A stretch of DNA of 64,000 bases, taken from the NCBI RefSeq assembly GCF_030445035.2, contig NC_080680.1:119624228-119688227 (forward strand), given 5' to 3'. The notes under the pieces are model-generated. The model did not search any database. It saw only the letters and a program-made list of their open reading frames with translations, and was not told the DNA's origin. Below, one piece after another: positions 11,846 to 24,660 of the stretch (the stretch's first letter is position 1; each line of letters begins with the position of its first letter). The position numbers and the translations under genes are program-made. This DNA comes from Dasypus novemcinctus. Its lineage: Eukaryota > Chordata > Mammalia > Cingulata > Dasypodidae.

Positions 11846-12847
11846 AGGATATAGCATCTGGTCCCAGAGCAAAAAGAGAATTAGAACTCAGCAAGCATAT
11901 GCTCTAATAGTTGTTTATCAGCGCCTTGCTTGCTTTGAATCAAAAATAACCCAAGCGCTTCCTCTTTTGGTGTTTGAGCAGAATGCATCCTCAAAGCACC
12001 ACCCTGCAGAAGCAGCACATTCAAAGCTCCTTCATGGATGGATTAACTTTAATAGGAAAGCTGTTCTGGTGGCCCAGTGGGTGAACCTGACGCCACACCA
12101 CTTCACCAGTGATCGCCGTGCCCTGTTTAAAAAAGTCAGGGCAAGGCAGTTCCCCATTGGAAAGATGCAGGAAAACTTCCTATGCTATGAGTACTAATTC
12201 TACTTTGGATGTTCTTGGTTAGATACAAAAGCAACTCCACACATCCCCCCAAAAAACCCAGAATGGCCATTCAATAGGAAAAAAAAGTTGGAACAAATCA
12301 GGTTCTTTATGTGAAACAGATGAAACTAATGATAGTTTCACTTTTTCACCATTTATTTTGGTAAACCACTATACACAGCATTTGAAACAAAAGAACATTT
12401 TCTACCTTTAAAATGTGAAAATTAAATTACTACAGCAAAGTTATATAAATGTACATTTAATGACAAAAAAGTGATTCAAAGTTAATTTAGAAATAAAGTA
12501 AAAAAATCTGAGTATATCTGTGTGGTGCATGTGCATATATTGAAACACATAAACAACTCTCACCGCCCAGGGAAATTACTGCATTTTCCTCACCACTCCT
12601 CTGGCTACTTGACATCTGTCCATCTCAGCTTCAGTGCCTGCAGCCAGAGACCTTTACCACTTGAGGTCCATTCCAGCTCTGCCCTACAGCACCTACAAAA
12701 CACACCTGGCTGCTGGCAATTGTTTCATCAGGCCTCAGAAATAACGTGGTTTTTCAGAGATAGGTTTAAAGCAGCCAGGCAGTTAGCCCAATTTATCACA
12801 TCTCTGTCAACTCTGATAATCTCCCCAACTGCAGACACTGTGGAAAG
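11846..12847. other. Unclassified sequence, no gene
   Basis: The frames at 11811-12197 and 12522-12872 are open but show no domain. The first has a modest CpG content around 12090-12130. I see no splice-site or conservation evidence to call an exon. Confidence 0.45.
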
Positions 12848-13887
12848 GACAAATGAGTTTATATGGCTATGAGTCTCTAAAAAAGAGTCTGGAGGTTGTC
12901 AGAAGGATTGCCCTTATGCACACCTGAGCAGAGTCTCAGAGACAGATAAAGTAGATACAACCCCAGGTATTGGTTCTTTTGAGGGCTAAAGAGACCCACA
13001 GGTTCTATGGTCATGGCAGATGGAGTTCACTGCCATGTCAGTTGGCCCTTCTTTGGAGCTGGTGTTTCTGCGTGATGGAGCTGGACTCAGATGTGATCTC
13101 TTTTCACAAGCCTTTCATACTACTTTACTGGAATTGTAGTTGGTGCTGGGGTTTAAGATATATCTAGGGAATTTGAATCTCTGGATTGACAATATGATAG
13201 CCAGGCCCTGAGCCTCAACAGACTTCAGCTCCTACACTCTGATTTATTGTACTTACCCCACTCAGCTAACATGGAGGTGAAGAATGTCAACCACCACACT
13301 ATGGAACCTAGAGTGCCTACAACTGAAAGCAGGAGGATTGCAGCCAGTATCCATGTGGAATCTAAGCCCCCTCTTGACATAGATGTGCAATGGACACAAC
13401 CAAGCCAAGGTCCACAGGAAGGAGGAATACAGTAAGAATTAGAGTGGACTTAAATGATATTCTATTCATGAACTATTGTGGTTAATAATCGAGAAAATGT
13501 GGCATTGGTGTGGAAAAAGTGGCCATGGTGGCTGCTGGGTGCAGGGAATGGGAGGAAGAGATGAGATGTGGAGGCATTTTCAGGACTTGGAGTTTTCCTG
13601 GGTGGTGCTGCAGGGACAATTGCCAGCCATTGTAGATCCTCCCATGGCCCACTGGATGGAGCATGGGAGAGTGTGGGCTATGGTGTGGACCACAGGCCAT
13701 GGGTGCAGCGATGTCCAGAGATGTACTCACCAGATGCAAGGGATGTGTCATGATGATGGGGGAGAGTGTTACTGTGGGGGGAGTGGTGGGGTGGGGGCAG
13801 TGGGGGTGAATGGGGACCTCATATTTTTTTAATGTAATATTTTTAAAAAATGAATAAATAAAATTAAAAAATAAAATAAAATAAAGG
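12848..13887 (+). repeat. 1-kb xenarthran retroposon-like repeat, copy 2
   Basis: Matches the reverse complement of 3306-4290 from the AATGAGTTTAT start to an A-rich tail (about 13840-13887) made of AATAAA/AAAATAAAAT units. It keeps about 45 bases near 12920-12960 that copy 1 lacks. The frames 12970-13167, 13247-13435 and 13476-13832 are internal and not genes. The bases just outside (AAAGGAC before, AAAGGCC after the tail) could be a worn short target-site duplication. Confidence 0.75.
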
Positions 13888-15170
13888 CCAGTGTCACTAC
13901 AAACCCTGGTGGCTGACCTCTAGCTGAGCCCTCAGAGCTACCCTGTCCTTATTTCTTTTTCCCTTGCTCACCACCATCTTCCACAGACAGTAATTTCATT
14001 CCAGCCTCTTCCTCACTTGGACAAACATTTGTTCTCAGCAGGAACCTTGTATTTGAATTTATGGAAAGAGATAATGTGACAAGTATGATCTTCAGCAACA
14101 CTCTGCCTCCTTAACTTCAAAAGTATTTTAATACTCACGCACCTCATTCAAAATTAGTTTAATACTCATACACCTCATGTTCTCCTGTCTCAGAAGAAGA
14201 GTTATTTCTTCTCCTTTCCAAAAGTAATCACTTGAGTAGTGCCCTTGGCCTCTTTTTCACCTAGTCCTCTAGAGTCTAGGTCCATTGACCTTCCTTTCCC
14301 TTTCAAATGTTTAATTCCGTTTAGCCTCAGAACTGCTCAACTCTCTTCCATGAGAAAGTAGCCCCTCCCTTGACCTTGGTTCTGCTTCTTACTTTCTTTA
14401 CTGAGGAAACATTCTAAACTTTTCAACCTTTTCCCAGAAAGACAAAAGCATTTTGCTGCTAAAGTCTTTAGCTTCTTAGGAAGGTTGACTCTTCCTACAA
14501 ATTGTGTATTGCTCATAGACTGTTGAAAAGCATTTCTTAGATTCTGATTATTGAACTTTGTCTGCTTTCTTGGACTTGGTATTCTCCCTATCCTCAAGCC
14601 ATAAGTGAAGCTTTGGTCTTATTTTGCCCACATCCTGCACCAGTGACTTAGTCCTTTTGCCTCCCCCCTTCAACTCTTATCTATTTTCTGCAAGGTAAGA
14701 TTCAGACACAATCTCAGGGCTCCACTCAAAAGGATGGGGCAAATGCCATCATCATTCTTTTACATCATCATCTCGTGCAAACTTTTTTGCTTTTGCCACA
14801 TTACTATTACCACTTCCATTTATTAGTCAATCCAGGAAATTTGGGTTTCTCCTCCCTATGCTAACAGGAAAATAGCAAGTGGCCTAATTGCCAAAAACAA
14901 CTTGGTTCTTAACTTACTGGAGTTCTTTATCAGAGTCAACCACATAGGAATGCCATTTTTGTAATAAAAAATGGTTGTATATTGTTATTTTACATGGTTT
15001 ATCATGCCCTCTTTCTTAAAATTCACTTGGATGCAATGAAAATGCACTCTACTGCTTCTACTTTTATTTCTCTGACCGTTTCTTCTATGTCTCCTTCATG
15101 GCCTCCATTTACTCATCCCTCTTCTAAAGTCAGTCTAGATATTGATGAGCTCATGAAATCATGGTTTCAA
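13888..15170. other. Unclassified sequence, no gene
   Basis: Pyrimidine-rich AT-biased sequence with short frames only (14337-14597 minus, 14982-15218 plus). Nothing recognised. Confidence 0.5.
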
Positions 15171-15365
15171 CTACTACACATGGGTCAAGAACTAACAAAT
15201 ATCTATAAATCTAATTGACCTATATATCTCTATTCCTCTATGTGTCAAACTATTTATCTGTCCATCTATCCATCTATCTTTCTCCTGAACACTCAGAACT
15301 TTCTCTTAACTACAGACTAGATCTTTCTCTGGGTGTCCCCCAAGCATCTCAAATTCAATGTGTAA
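15171..15365. repeat. Direct duplication, copy A (about 195 bp)
   Basis: Starts at CTACTACACA and ends at CAATGTGTAA. It is repeated, with scattered substitutions, at 15987-16180 in the same orientation, 816 bases downstream. The 3' half (about 15285-15360) has the phrase order of an old LINE-2 reverse-transcriptase region, so the ancestral sequence may be a LINE-2 fossil. The duplication itself is separate and later. Confidence 0.85.
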
Positions 15366-15986
15366 ATAAATAAAACTTACCTTATTTGGTGACACTATCG
15401 TTCCAAATGACATAATATAGAAACTTGTAGATCATCTTTTCTTAAATTTAGTAAAAAAACAATCTCTGCCAATTTTACCACTAAATGTTATCTTTGCCTG
15501 ATTATGGAGGGAGTATTAGGAATGGAGAGAGAAAAAAAACATTCTTTTTCTTCATTTCTAATACTTCCTCCATAGTTGATATGAAATTAATTCTTTCGTT
15601 AATGTGCTATTACAACAGCCCTCCTATCTAATCTTTCTGCCTTCATTCTTATCACCCTCAAGTCAATTTTCTACAACATGTGTTTGAAAACAGTCAGTAT
15701 CCTTAAAATCCTTCAATTTTTCTCCATTAAAGTCAGAGACTCTAAGAGCTTTCAAATATGGCCCCACCATCCTCAACTTCTACCAGGTCTTTCCTAACCT
15801 CTTACCATGTAGCAAAACACAAATGCTTATAGCCCACCTCCCACATCTTGATCCTTAGCCCTTTCATGATTTCATCATTCAACCCTGCAAGAGGACTGAC
15901 ATACTCATCCTTTCACCTGACTAATGAATTTGGATTCTTCAAAACTTAATTCAAATATCACCCTTTCAAAGAAAACCTGTCTTGGG
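15366..15986. other. Spacer between the two duplication copies
   Basis: AT-rich, no gene. If the event was a tandem duplication of a longer segment, this spacer and what follows 16180 should have been similar too. They are not, because a SINE fragment sits directly after copy B. Confidence 0.5.
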
Positions 15987-16180
15987 CTACTACACATGGG
16001 TCAAAAACTACCAAATATCTATAAACATATTGACCTATATATCTCTATTTCTCTATGTGTCAAACTATTTATCTGTCCATCTACCCATTTATCTTTCTCT
16101 TGAACACTCAGAACTTTCTCCTAACTACAGACTAGATCTCTCTCTGGGTTTCTCCCAAGCATCTCAAATTCAATGTGTAA
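15987..16180. repeat. Direct duplication, copy B (about 194 bp)
   Basis: Second copy of 15171-15365. Roughly nine in ten bases match by eye, with one indel. It ends exactly where the T/G-rich tail of a short SINE begins. Confidence 0.85.
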
Positions 16181-16182
16181 TG

Positions 16183-16280
16183 TTTGTTTCTTTGTTTGCT
16201 TTTGGTACCCAGGATTGAACCTGGGACCTCATACATGAGATGCAGGCACTCAACCACTTGAGCTACCTCCACTTCCCAGA
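16183..16280 (-). mobile_element. Short tRNA-derived SINE (DAS-type head with tail)
   Basis: The reverse complement has a tRNA-like head: TAGCTCAAGTGGTTGAG (A-box region) and GGTTCAATCCTGGG (B-box region), then a tail rich in CAAA. It lacks the long GC-rich body of DAS-III, so it is a shorter DAS type or a truncated copy. Confidence 0.75.
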
Positions 16281-16488
16281 GTTGAATTTTACAAATATTT
16301 GTAAAGCGAATAAAGTAGCATAGCAGGGACACTGAGTTCTATACTTCTAAATATCTCCCTCTGATGTAGAGCAAAATCTCCAATTTCACAAAAATTATCC
16401 TGAAAATCCAACCTAAACTTATCTACAGTAAAGACAAGACAGTATATAAAACATTTTAGGAAGATTTGCATTAAGTTATATTTCATGT

Positions 16489-16897
16489 GTGTGTTTTTTT
16501 TTAAGATTTATTTATTTTTATTTATTTCTCTCCCCTTACCCCCCACCCCAGTTGGCTGTTCTCTGTGTCTGTTTGCTGCGTCTTCTTTGTCCGCTTCTGT
16601 TGTTGTCAGTGGCACGGGAATCTGTGGCTCTTTTTTTCTTGTGTCAGCTCTCCGTGTGGGAGGTACCATTCTTAGGCAGGCTGCACTTTCTTTCGCGCTG
16701 GGCGGCTCTCCTTACGGGGCGCACTCCTTGCGCGTGGGGCTCCCCTACGCGGGGGACACCCCTGCGTGGCACGCACTCCTTGCGCATCAGCACTGCGCAT
16801 GGGCCAGCTGCACATGGGTCAAGGAGGCCCGGGGTTTGAACCGCGGACCTCCCATGTGGCAGACGGACGCCCTAACCACTGGGCCAAGTCCGCCACC
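16489..16897 (-). mobile_element. DAS-III SINE, full length
   Basis: Minus-strand copy: T-rich tail complement at 16491-16530, GC-rich DAS-III body, and the tRNA-like head ending at about 16895. Twelve-base identical target-site duplications, TATATTTCATGT at 16477-16488 and 16898-16909, show a fairly recent insertion. The long frames 16485-17021 and 16489-16839 are read-through of the SINE and not genes. Confidence 0.95.
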
Positions 16898-16909
16898 TAT
16901 ATTTCATGT

Positions 16910-19900
16910 TTTAAAGAACTTTGATCTATTAAAGATTAGGTTTCAGCTGTGTGGGCAACTTACCAAATTAGGGTTGCTAGATTTAACAAATGAAATACAG
17001 GACTCCCAGTTAAATTTTTAAAACTTCAGAAAAACATTAATTTTAATTTAACTATGCCCTATGTAACAGTTGACACATACACGTGAAAAAATATTTGCTA
17101 TTTATCTGATATTCAGATTTAACTATGTGGCCTCAATTTTTCTGGCAACCATAACCTAACTGAAACCACTCATTTTTTGTCATCTCCACATAAATGATGT
17201 ATTTCTTTTGTGCTCTATATAAATATGGGGAAATAATCTCCACTCTGTAAACTCAGATGTCTAAGATATACAATTTACCTTCTTTCTTTACAACAAAGCT
17301 TAATTTCTACAAAGTCCTTTTCCTATTCAGCATCATGACAGAACTATAACTTCAGTCAAATCAAGGGTTTGCTTCACTTCTCTGAGTTACCTCCAAATTC
17401 TGGGCCTTGACTTAGTGCAAGGGTTATCTGGTCCACCTCACCCTTTACCGTGCCGACACCTGCTGAGATCGCCCCATTCCAAATATGGACTTCATTCCTC
17501 AGTCACGCAGGTCACTGTTTATGTGCAATTACATTGGGTCCAGCTCACTTTCCAGTCAATCCTTTGTCTTCTTGTGCACACAGCATCATTTTTCTGTTCC
17601 TGTGTTAAGGTGGATTCATCGAAAGCTCAGGTTCACTATTTTGTTCCATTCTCATGAGCATGAAATTCATTCTTCCACTTCCATGCTGAGATCCAGAGCA
17701 GCTCTGTGTGGCTGACTCAGACCCATTTGCCTAGACCTACCATAGAGGCTTTCCTAATCTAGGCCCTGCTAAATTCTAGCCTTTGTTTTTTGATTTTTGT
17801 TTTTTGTTCTTCCTATGAAAGGGATACAGGTTTTCCCTGCATTCAGAAACACCTAAATCCATCTGGGTTTCTGTTTCTTCTCTCTCTCCAAACTGATCCC
17901 GCAGTTAAATAGAGAACCTGTTATCCAGGGACCCACAACTTCTATTGCTCATCTTGCCCCTTTACCTCTTCTTCACCCTCAAGAAATGCTGTTTAGTCTC
18001 AAGTAGGGTGGGAGGAATACCTGGAAACTTTTCACTTATTTATCAAATACTCAGAATACCTGAGACCAAGCCTTTTGTGTTTTATTTTGCTTTGTGTTCT
18101 CAAGCTTTAATTCTTTCCTGAATGCATAGATGAATGAATATAGGAAGTTTTACGAGCAAAAAGGTGTGAGCAGAAAGAGATAGAGAAATAGAGCAATATA
18201 GCTGTATGAATATATGGCTATATCAATATGTAGTTGTATTTTATAAATAATGTATAAACATGCATATATATATACACAAATATGTGTTTATGTATTGTGT
18301 ATACACACTCAATCATTTCATGTGTTATCAGAGTGAAATGATCTGAAAACCCTCACTTTTTTGGAGTATCTTCCAATTAGAGGGTAGCATTTGGTTGACT
18401 GCATTTTGCTGCTCCCAAAGATTTGGAATGCCTTGCACTTAATGTCTTATTTCCACTAGAACAAGAATAAGGAGGCTGGCCTATTGCTGTGGTCACTGAA
18501 GTGGGTAAATTCAACCCAGAGTCATTGGAACATGCCCATGAGTAGATAGCATTCAAGAAAGCACAATTTATTTAACTAGAATCTGTAGCAAGCAGTTAAA
18601 TACAGCGGGTACCAAGAGATTATGATACACAAGAATAAAAACATTAGTACCACAAGAAGAGATTTAAATGGTCATGTTTTGTCTTTTCTGATTCCATTTT
18701 GATATCCTAACCAACTAAGATTGGGAGAGAATAGCTACTTCTGCATCATTTCTCTCCACCATGAACTATTCTCATTCTTACAATTTTCTGTTTCTGAACT
18801 GCAGTCCAAAAGAAGTTGGGCTTGGTTAGTTTGGATGCTTGCCTCACAAAACTATTTATGTTGAAAAGTCACAAACCCCCTGGACAAACATCTGCACTCC
18901 GCAACAGCTCTTTCTAATTTCTTTTAGCTTGCTCCAAATTTCTCATTATCATCCAGATTTTGTCCCCAAAGGATCTTCTGTAAGAATGTGTCTGCATCAA
19001 GCCTGGTGCAGTTATTTCCCAGTTCCCTAAGCAGTATAGAGATGCTCATTGTAGGTTATATACAGTTTTGCTGCTACAAGAATATTTAGCTTTTTGTCTC
19101 AACTTTTTTTTTGAGTTTATCTTCGATAAATCTTTTATTTATTTTAGGTGTAGTGTAATAAAAATAGTAGAGGAGTGCTGGAGAGTTTGGGATAAAAGTG
19201 GGAAATAGTAGAGATTGGAAAGCTCAGGTATTTTGTAAATAGCAAAAAGGTTCAATAAATCAAGGACTGTTTAGAAGCATTCCATTGACTAAATTTCATA
19301 CCATGCTATTTTTACTCTTCTTTTGATTAAAATAGGAAATATTGATTAGTATAAGGATATATTCTTTAAATGAAGTATAGCATGTAGCATGAAGGCGATA
19401 CCTATTTTTTCAGTGAAGTATTCAGTGAACAGAAGAAGATAAAGTAGGTTTGAGTCAAATAAAGGACTTTTGTCATAACTCTCAGCATGAACCAAGTGCA
19501 AGCAATGGCAATCAGAGTATTTGGTAGGTCATGAACAAGGGATGACAGCAACAACAGTTATTGACCAAAGGCCTTCAGAATGTTAGGAGTTTATAGACCT
19601 ATTTCCCATCAACACCCATTGGCCTCTAGAGAGAAAATAAATCTGAGGCAAAAATGACCTAATGTATTTTATTTTTAAATTATTTTGCTTGAGGTTAACT
19701 TATGTTTGTATGAAATTAAATAGTAATTTAGACCTAAATTGCTCATCAATAAACACATGCAGGCACACAAATGCATGCACTTACATACATGAACATAAAT
19801 TCACTTGATTTCCATATAAAGGCAAAACTTTATGGGATAGTAACTGGGAAGGTAAACTGAAGAGAATAAAATCAAAGATATAAAGAACTAGAAAGGTGGA

Positions 19901-20477
19901 CTGAGACAAAAAAAAAAGCAAAACCATGCACTTCTATTACTAGCAAACTAGTTAATAGAGAATCCCCTGCACCAGCCAATCCTTATGGGAGTTAGCATAT
20001 GGGAGAAGGATTTTGTGGACTGAATTGGAGGAAATAGCCTCAAGAGGCAACAAGAAGAGAAATACTAAAGGCTCCAAGAAAGGAGAAAGAAGAAACAAAT
20101 TAGGTTTCCCCACCCTCAGTTAGCAAGAATTCCACAATGAGAAACCACAAGTTGAGTGAGCAGGTTAAGTGACTGACAACAACCAGATAACCTGTAGATT
20201 CTTAGAAGTGTGTAAAGATACAGGGGGAGTGGTTCTGTATGAGACAGTTTTATACATAGAATGTTTGTACAAACACTAGTTCTGGCAAAGAACATGCCAG
20301 AGACTAACATACCATCCTGAAGATGTGCCCAGAAAGGGTCCAGAGTTAGTGCATTTGGTAGAATTCCAAGAAAATGGAATCCCTTAAACCTGAAACATGA
20401 AGAAAAATGCTTTTTCTCCCCTCCCTCCCTATTCCCACCATCCGGTTTAGACCGAGGTTTCATATATGGACTGAAGG
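16910..20477. other. Unclassified sequence, no gene
   Basis: About 3.6 kb with no assigned gene or repeat family. It contains a TA/CA-rich patch near 18240-18310. The frames 17415-17657, 17485-17715, 18839-19030 and 20116-20463 (minus) have no recognisable domain. The remaining sequence may hold unique mammalian DNA. Confidence 0.5.
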
Positions 20478-20975
20478 TGTATTAATTTTCTATTGCTGCT
20501 GTCAAAATTACCACAAACCCAGGGGCTTAAAACAACACATTTATCATCTTACAGTTCTGGAGGTCAGAAGTTCAAAATGAGTCTCAATGGACTAAAATCC
20601 AGGTGTCAGCAGGGCCACTTTCCTTTCTGGAGACTCTAGAAGAGAATCTATTTCTTTGCCTCCTCCATCTTCTATAGGCAGCCTGCACTCCTTGGCCAAG
20701 TTGTCTCTTTCTTCAATGCTGGCAGCGTCACATCTGACCTTTCTTCAGTGGTCACATCTCTTTCGACCACAGCCAGGAAAGGTTCTCTATTCCACTCTTA
20801 AAGACTCATGTGCCTAGTTTGGCTCCAGTCAGATAATTGAGGATAATCTTCCTATCTCAAAGTCTCAAACTTAATCACATCCACAAAGTTCCTTTTACTA
20901 AGTAAGGTGTTATTATCACAGTTTATGGGAATTAGAATGTGAACATCTTTGGGGGCCATTACTCTGCATACCACA
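20478..20975 (-). mobile_element. MLT1-like (ERVL-MaLR) LTR
   Basis: The reverse complement begins TGTGGTATGC and ends near AATACA. Inside it the phrases follow the MaLR order, read here on the plus strand: 'ctattgctgctgtcaaaatt', 'ggcttaaaacaacacattta', 'cttacagttctggaggtcag', and 'catctttgggggccattact'. The flanks GAAGG (20473-20477) and CAAGG (20976-20980) fit a worn 5-bp target-site duplication. No internal retroviral genes are attached, so it is probably a solo LTR. Confidence 0.75.
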
Positions 20976-20980
20976 CAAGG

Positions 20981-22029
20981 ATATAGAGCATCAATAGACA
21001 TAGATGAGGCAAAAGGGATTTCAGAGACTGCTGTTAGGAAAAGAAAGGCTCAAGCCACAGTCCGTGCCTATCCAAGGTTGAACTTAGTCATTTCTAACAG
21101 CCTCCCTGTGTCTTTCTGATTGAAGATATCAGATATCAGTATTTAAGGTGTTTCTAGAAATGCTGGGGGAAAAAAATAATCCCACAAGACAAATGACCTT
21201 GAGAAATTCACAAAGATAATTGCATTGAAAGAAGAACTACCTAAGGCCAGGGACAAGGAAAAAACACACACACATACCCTTACCTGTATGTGTAGAGATC
21301 AGAGAAAGTCAGTAAGATTGACTTGTCACCCCCCACAGACCCATATACACCTGCATATAGAAGCCCACAATTACCCTCTTCTTTTATATAACATCTATTA
21401 ATGTTGGTTTCAATGTCATCAAATGTTTTTAAATCACGAATCTAGATTACATACTTTTATACATGTTGTACAGGTTAGATGCAATGAAATCAAAGGTGGT
21501 GCTGAATCCATATACCATAGTTTCTTTATCCTTTTTGTAAACTATGAGAAAAGTTAAAAAGAGGAAGATTACAATTTCTTGCTAATATCTTAGAGCCATA
21601 TTACATGATGTCAGTGCTCCTTGCCAGAGTATGTTACTAGAACTAATTTAGTAATATTCCAGTTGCAAATTGCAGTCATTTTGTTCCAGTCCTCCTTGTT
21701 CACTTGCTATGTCCAAACATGCAAAATAGACCAGACACTTGGGCTCATTATGCTAAAACAGTACTATATCTTTTTTCATCTGAATTATCCAAGTAATTGA
21801 GGCCAGGGGGTTTCAGCCATCTTTCTAATTTGAAGAATTCCTCAAGTCACTAAATTTTTTGTGCATAGACACCACCTACAGACAGCAAGTAAGTTAGTCC
21901 AGTAGGCAACATCAATTAAGTTCTTGAGAGTTAAAACAATTTGATATTTTATCATCTCTGTCCACTTATAGAAACACCATGGAGGAAGGGGACTTTCATT
22001 TGTATGATATTGTCATAGACCAGGCTTTG
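20981..22029. other. Unclassified sequence, no gene
   Basis: AT-rich with a short CA-rich patch near 21266. Nothing recognised. Confidence 0.5.
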
Positions 22030-22190
22030 GGTATTGTGCCTTTATACATTTACACATTTAATCTTCACACTATTCAAGCCAGTAAGTATTTCTATTTCAC
22101 AAAAGAAAAAATATAATTCAAGTACAGAGAAGTTAAGTACCTTGCCCAAGTTCACATAGATGTGTAAGTGGCAAAACTAAACTGGAATTT
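22030..22190 (-). mobile_element. MIR SINE fossil
   Basis: The antisense MIR core is visible: a 'cacatttaatcttcacac' phrase, then 'tacagagaagttaagtacct', 'tgcccaagttcacata' and 'gtaagtggcaaaact'. The order and spacing fit MIR. Confidence 0.85.
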
Positions 22191-24039
22191 TTGAGTAATT
22201 AAAATAAGTGTATTATTTTTCAGAAAAGTCTGCTGCTGCCTAAGCTATATCAGTTGGAAGGATACGACAGAATCAGAAGAGGAGAAAGAAAAGCAGCTTT
22301 CTAGGTTCACCTGTAAACAATGCCACTGAAACCCCAACTATTTTCCTTAGATTCCAGAGGAGTTCACGGGGTGATTACACATGCTCAAGAGAAATAGTTG
22401 CCACCTTCCATTGCTCCCAGTGACTCCCTGTGCTTGGCAGCACAGCTGCCACTTTGCCCAAAATGGAGAATGAAACTGCCCAGCCACTTTCGAGAAAGTG
22501 CTACCGGAATACTTCTTGCTGTCAACTCCGCTGTGACTTCCTTTTGATCTGGTGTAGGTCCTTGCTCTTCATTGACCTGGGCAGAGGCTCTTCTGCTCCA
22601 ACAATTCCTGTGCTGACATGGCACGCAGAAACAACCTTCCGCTCTTCCCACAGCTCTGGGTTTTCTGCATTATGGCAGAAACCATCACAGTATCATTTCT
22701 AATTGAATCACCCTTTACGGTGGTCACTGCTCCTTGAGGCTGTAGCACTAGTCCAGTGTGGACACCGGCAGGCAGTGTCGGTGCCTCAGCCACAGGATAT
22801 ATCAGACGTGTCAGCCCTTTCTGCGAGTGTGCACCTTAACCCTTGCTTTCTTCAGGAGGCGTTCCCATCCCTTTGAGAAGATGGCGGTGAAGGGAAGACC
22901 CTTCAGTCGCCAGAGCTTTGATGCAGGCTACTTCCCTTTCAGACTCCAGTCAGGTGTCTTTGCTGTAAAACTTGAGTTCATGGTGTACATCAGTTCTCAC
23001 TTGGAAGCTCTCAAGAGCAGGCTGGACACAGAAGCCTGTGTCCCATTTTGGCTCTCACTCTGAGAACACCGCTTTAGAAGCAGAGAGAAACTCTGAATTA
23101 GCAGGAGGTTCAAAGAACCTTAAAGTAGGAAGACTTGCATCTAATTGTTAATTTGACATAATAATGCATTTAAAATTAAAAAAAACAAAAAACAGCAACA
23201 ACAATACTGACCAAATCTGTTATCACACAGAGGAGCAGAGAAAATGTCTCTGGCCTGAAAAGTCACAATTAGATTGTTGACCACATCTAGCTAGTCAATT
23301 AGATATAGAAATTAACTTCCTTCTCCTTCCAATCTGTAGTATGATGTTAAACTCATTCACAGTTGTCCCTAATAAGACGCTATATTGCACTGTGCAGTCT
23401 CTCCCAGGTACCTGCGTATCACGCAACTCACAAATTAAATTGCAGTCAGTGATGCCACAACGCAAGAGGCACTTAATTTTTGTGACACCTCACAGTGCCC
23501 TTCACGTTATTCATGTCCAAACATTGTACATGAAAGTAATCTCTTATGAGGTCAGTTCTAAGCAGTTTGCATCTGGTTGGTTTCAAGTGATGAAGAGCTA
23601 AATGCAAATAACTCACACTGCACACACACTTTCGACTGGAAATGGCAAAGTTGCCAATGGCTTACCGTGATCATAAGTCAGCATCTCTTTGTTAAAAACC
23701 ATTATCATCAATACATATAAAACACTTCAGTAACTTAAACCAGTCTGTGTCTATAGAAAAAGCCCCATTGTTATCTGTGTGACTATGTTTGTACCTTTAT
23801 TTATCCGTTGATTCAGAAAGACAGGTAAAGCGGTTGCTGTCGGGAGCAAGCCATTTTGCTTTTCCGCAGGAAATACAGTCTGGCAGCTTCAATAAAAACA
23901 GAGGTTCCAATTAACTCCCTCTATTACATAGAAAAGATAATCTTGCAGCCAAGCCCAGAGTAAGAGAAAGGAAAGGCAGACAAGAGAAGAATGAAAAATA
24001 GGGGGAAATCTAGACAGTCTAGTTCCTAACAGTGGCCAG
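22191..24039. other. Unclassified, less AT-rich sequence with dispersed CpGs
   Basis: Between about 22380 and 23060 the sequence is GC-richer than its surroundings and holds open frames on both strands (22385-22651 minus, 22430-22702 plus, 22758-23063 plus), none with a recognisable domain. A YY1-like motif AAGATGGCGG lies at 22878-22887. The 23600-23960 part looks unique and unlike any repeat I know. It may hold conserved non-coding DNA, but that cannot be shown from one genome. Confidence 0.4.
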
Positions 24040-24215
24040 TGCTCATTAGCAACGCCTAATGAGGGTGTTGGGGCCTTTTAAATCCCATTAATGCTCAGGC
24101 CCCACCCCCAGGGAGTTTCATTCATTTGCTTTGGGGTGGGGTCCAGGTATAGTGTCTCTTCAAACTCCCCAGATAATTCTAATGTGGAGGCAGTTTGAAA
24201 ATCTTTGAAATAGAG
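24040..24215 (+). mobile_element. MER5A-like hAT DNA transposon fossil
   Basis: Follows MER5A order: a 'tgctcaggccccacccc' phrase, an imperfect inner complement 'tttggggtggggtccagg', and 'ccccagataattctaatgt' near the end. Small non-autonomous element with no genes. Confidence 0.75.
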
Positions 24216-24288
24216 GACGCCCATCAGCCACGTGCTAATTCTTGCTTGACTGTTTATTAATTTACAAGAATATTACTTAGTACAATTT

Positions 24289-24651
24289 CTTTTTTTTACA
24301 AAGAACGTTTTTTGTTTTTTTAAAAAAAGATTGATTGATTGATTGATTTCTCTCCTCCCCTCCCCCAGTTGTCTACTCTTTGTGCCCATTCACTGTGTGT
24401 TCTTCTGTGTCCACTTGGATTCTTGTCAGTGGCACCGGGAACCTGTGTCTCTTTTTGTTGCATCATCTTGCTGCGTCAGCTCTCCATGTGTGCAGTGCTG
24501 CTCTTTTTTTGAGGAGAGCAGCTCTCCTTATGGGGCGCTCTCCTTGTGCATGGGAATCCCCTACACGGGGGACACCCCTGCATAGCAGGGCACCTCATGG
24601 GTCCCATGTGGTAGGCGGGCACTCTATAGGTTGAGCCAAATCCACTTCCTG
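24289..24651 (-). mobile_element. DAS-III-type SINE, diverged
   Basis: Minus-strand copy with the T-rich tail complement including four GATT units at about 24331-24346, the DAS body with CACCGGGAACCTGTG and GGGGACACCCCTGC phrases, and a head that reads TTTGGCTCAACCTATAG on the minus strand. The head region is shortened (about 24585-24610). GTACAATTT at 24280-24288 and 24652-24660 is the target-site duplication. Frames 24343-24585 and 24380-24634 are internal. Confidence 0.88.
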
Positions 24652-24660
24652 GTACAATTT

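Noticed and set aside
16485..17021. A 178-codon plus-strand open frame
   Set aside because: It is antisense read-through of a DAS-III SINE and its flank. Similar leucine/cysteine-rich frames occur in the other minus-strand DAS copies.
24331..24346. Four GATT units as an independent microsatellite
   Set aside because: They are part of the tail of the DAS-III SINE, which is often built of short units.
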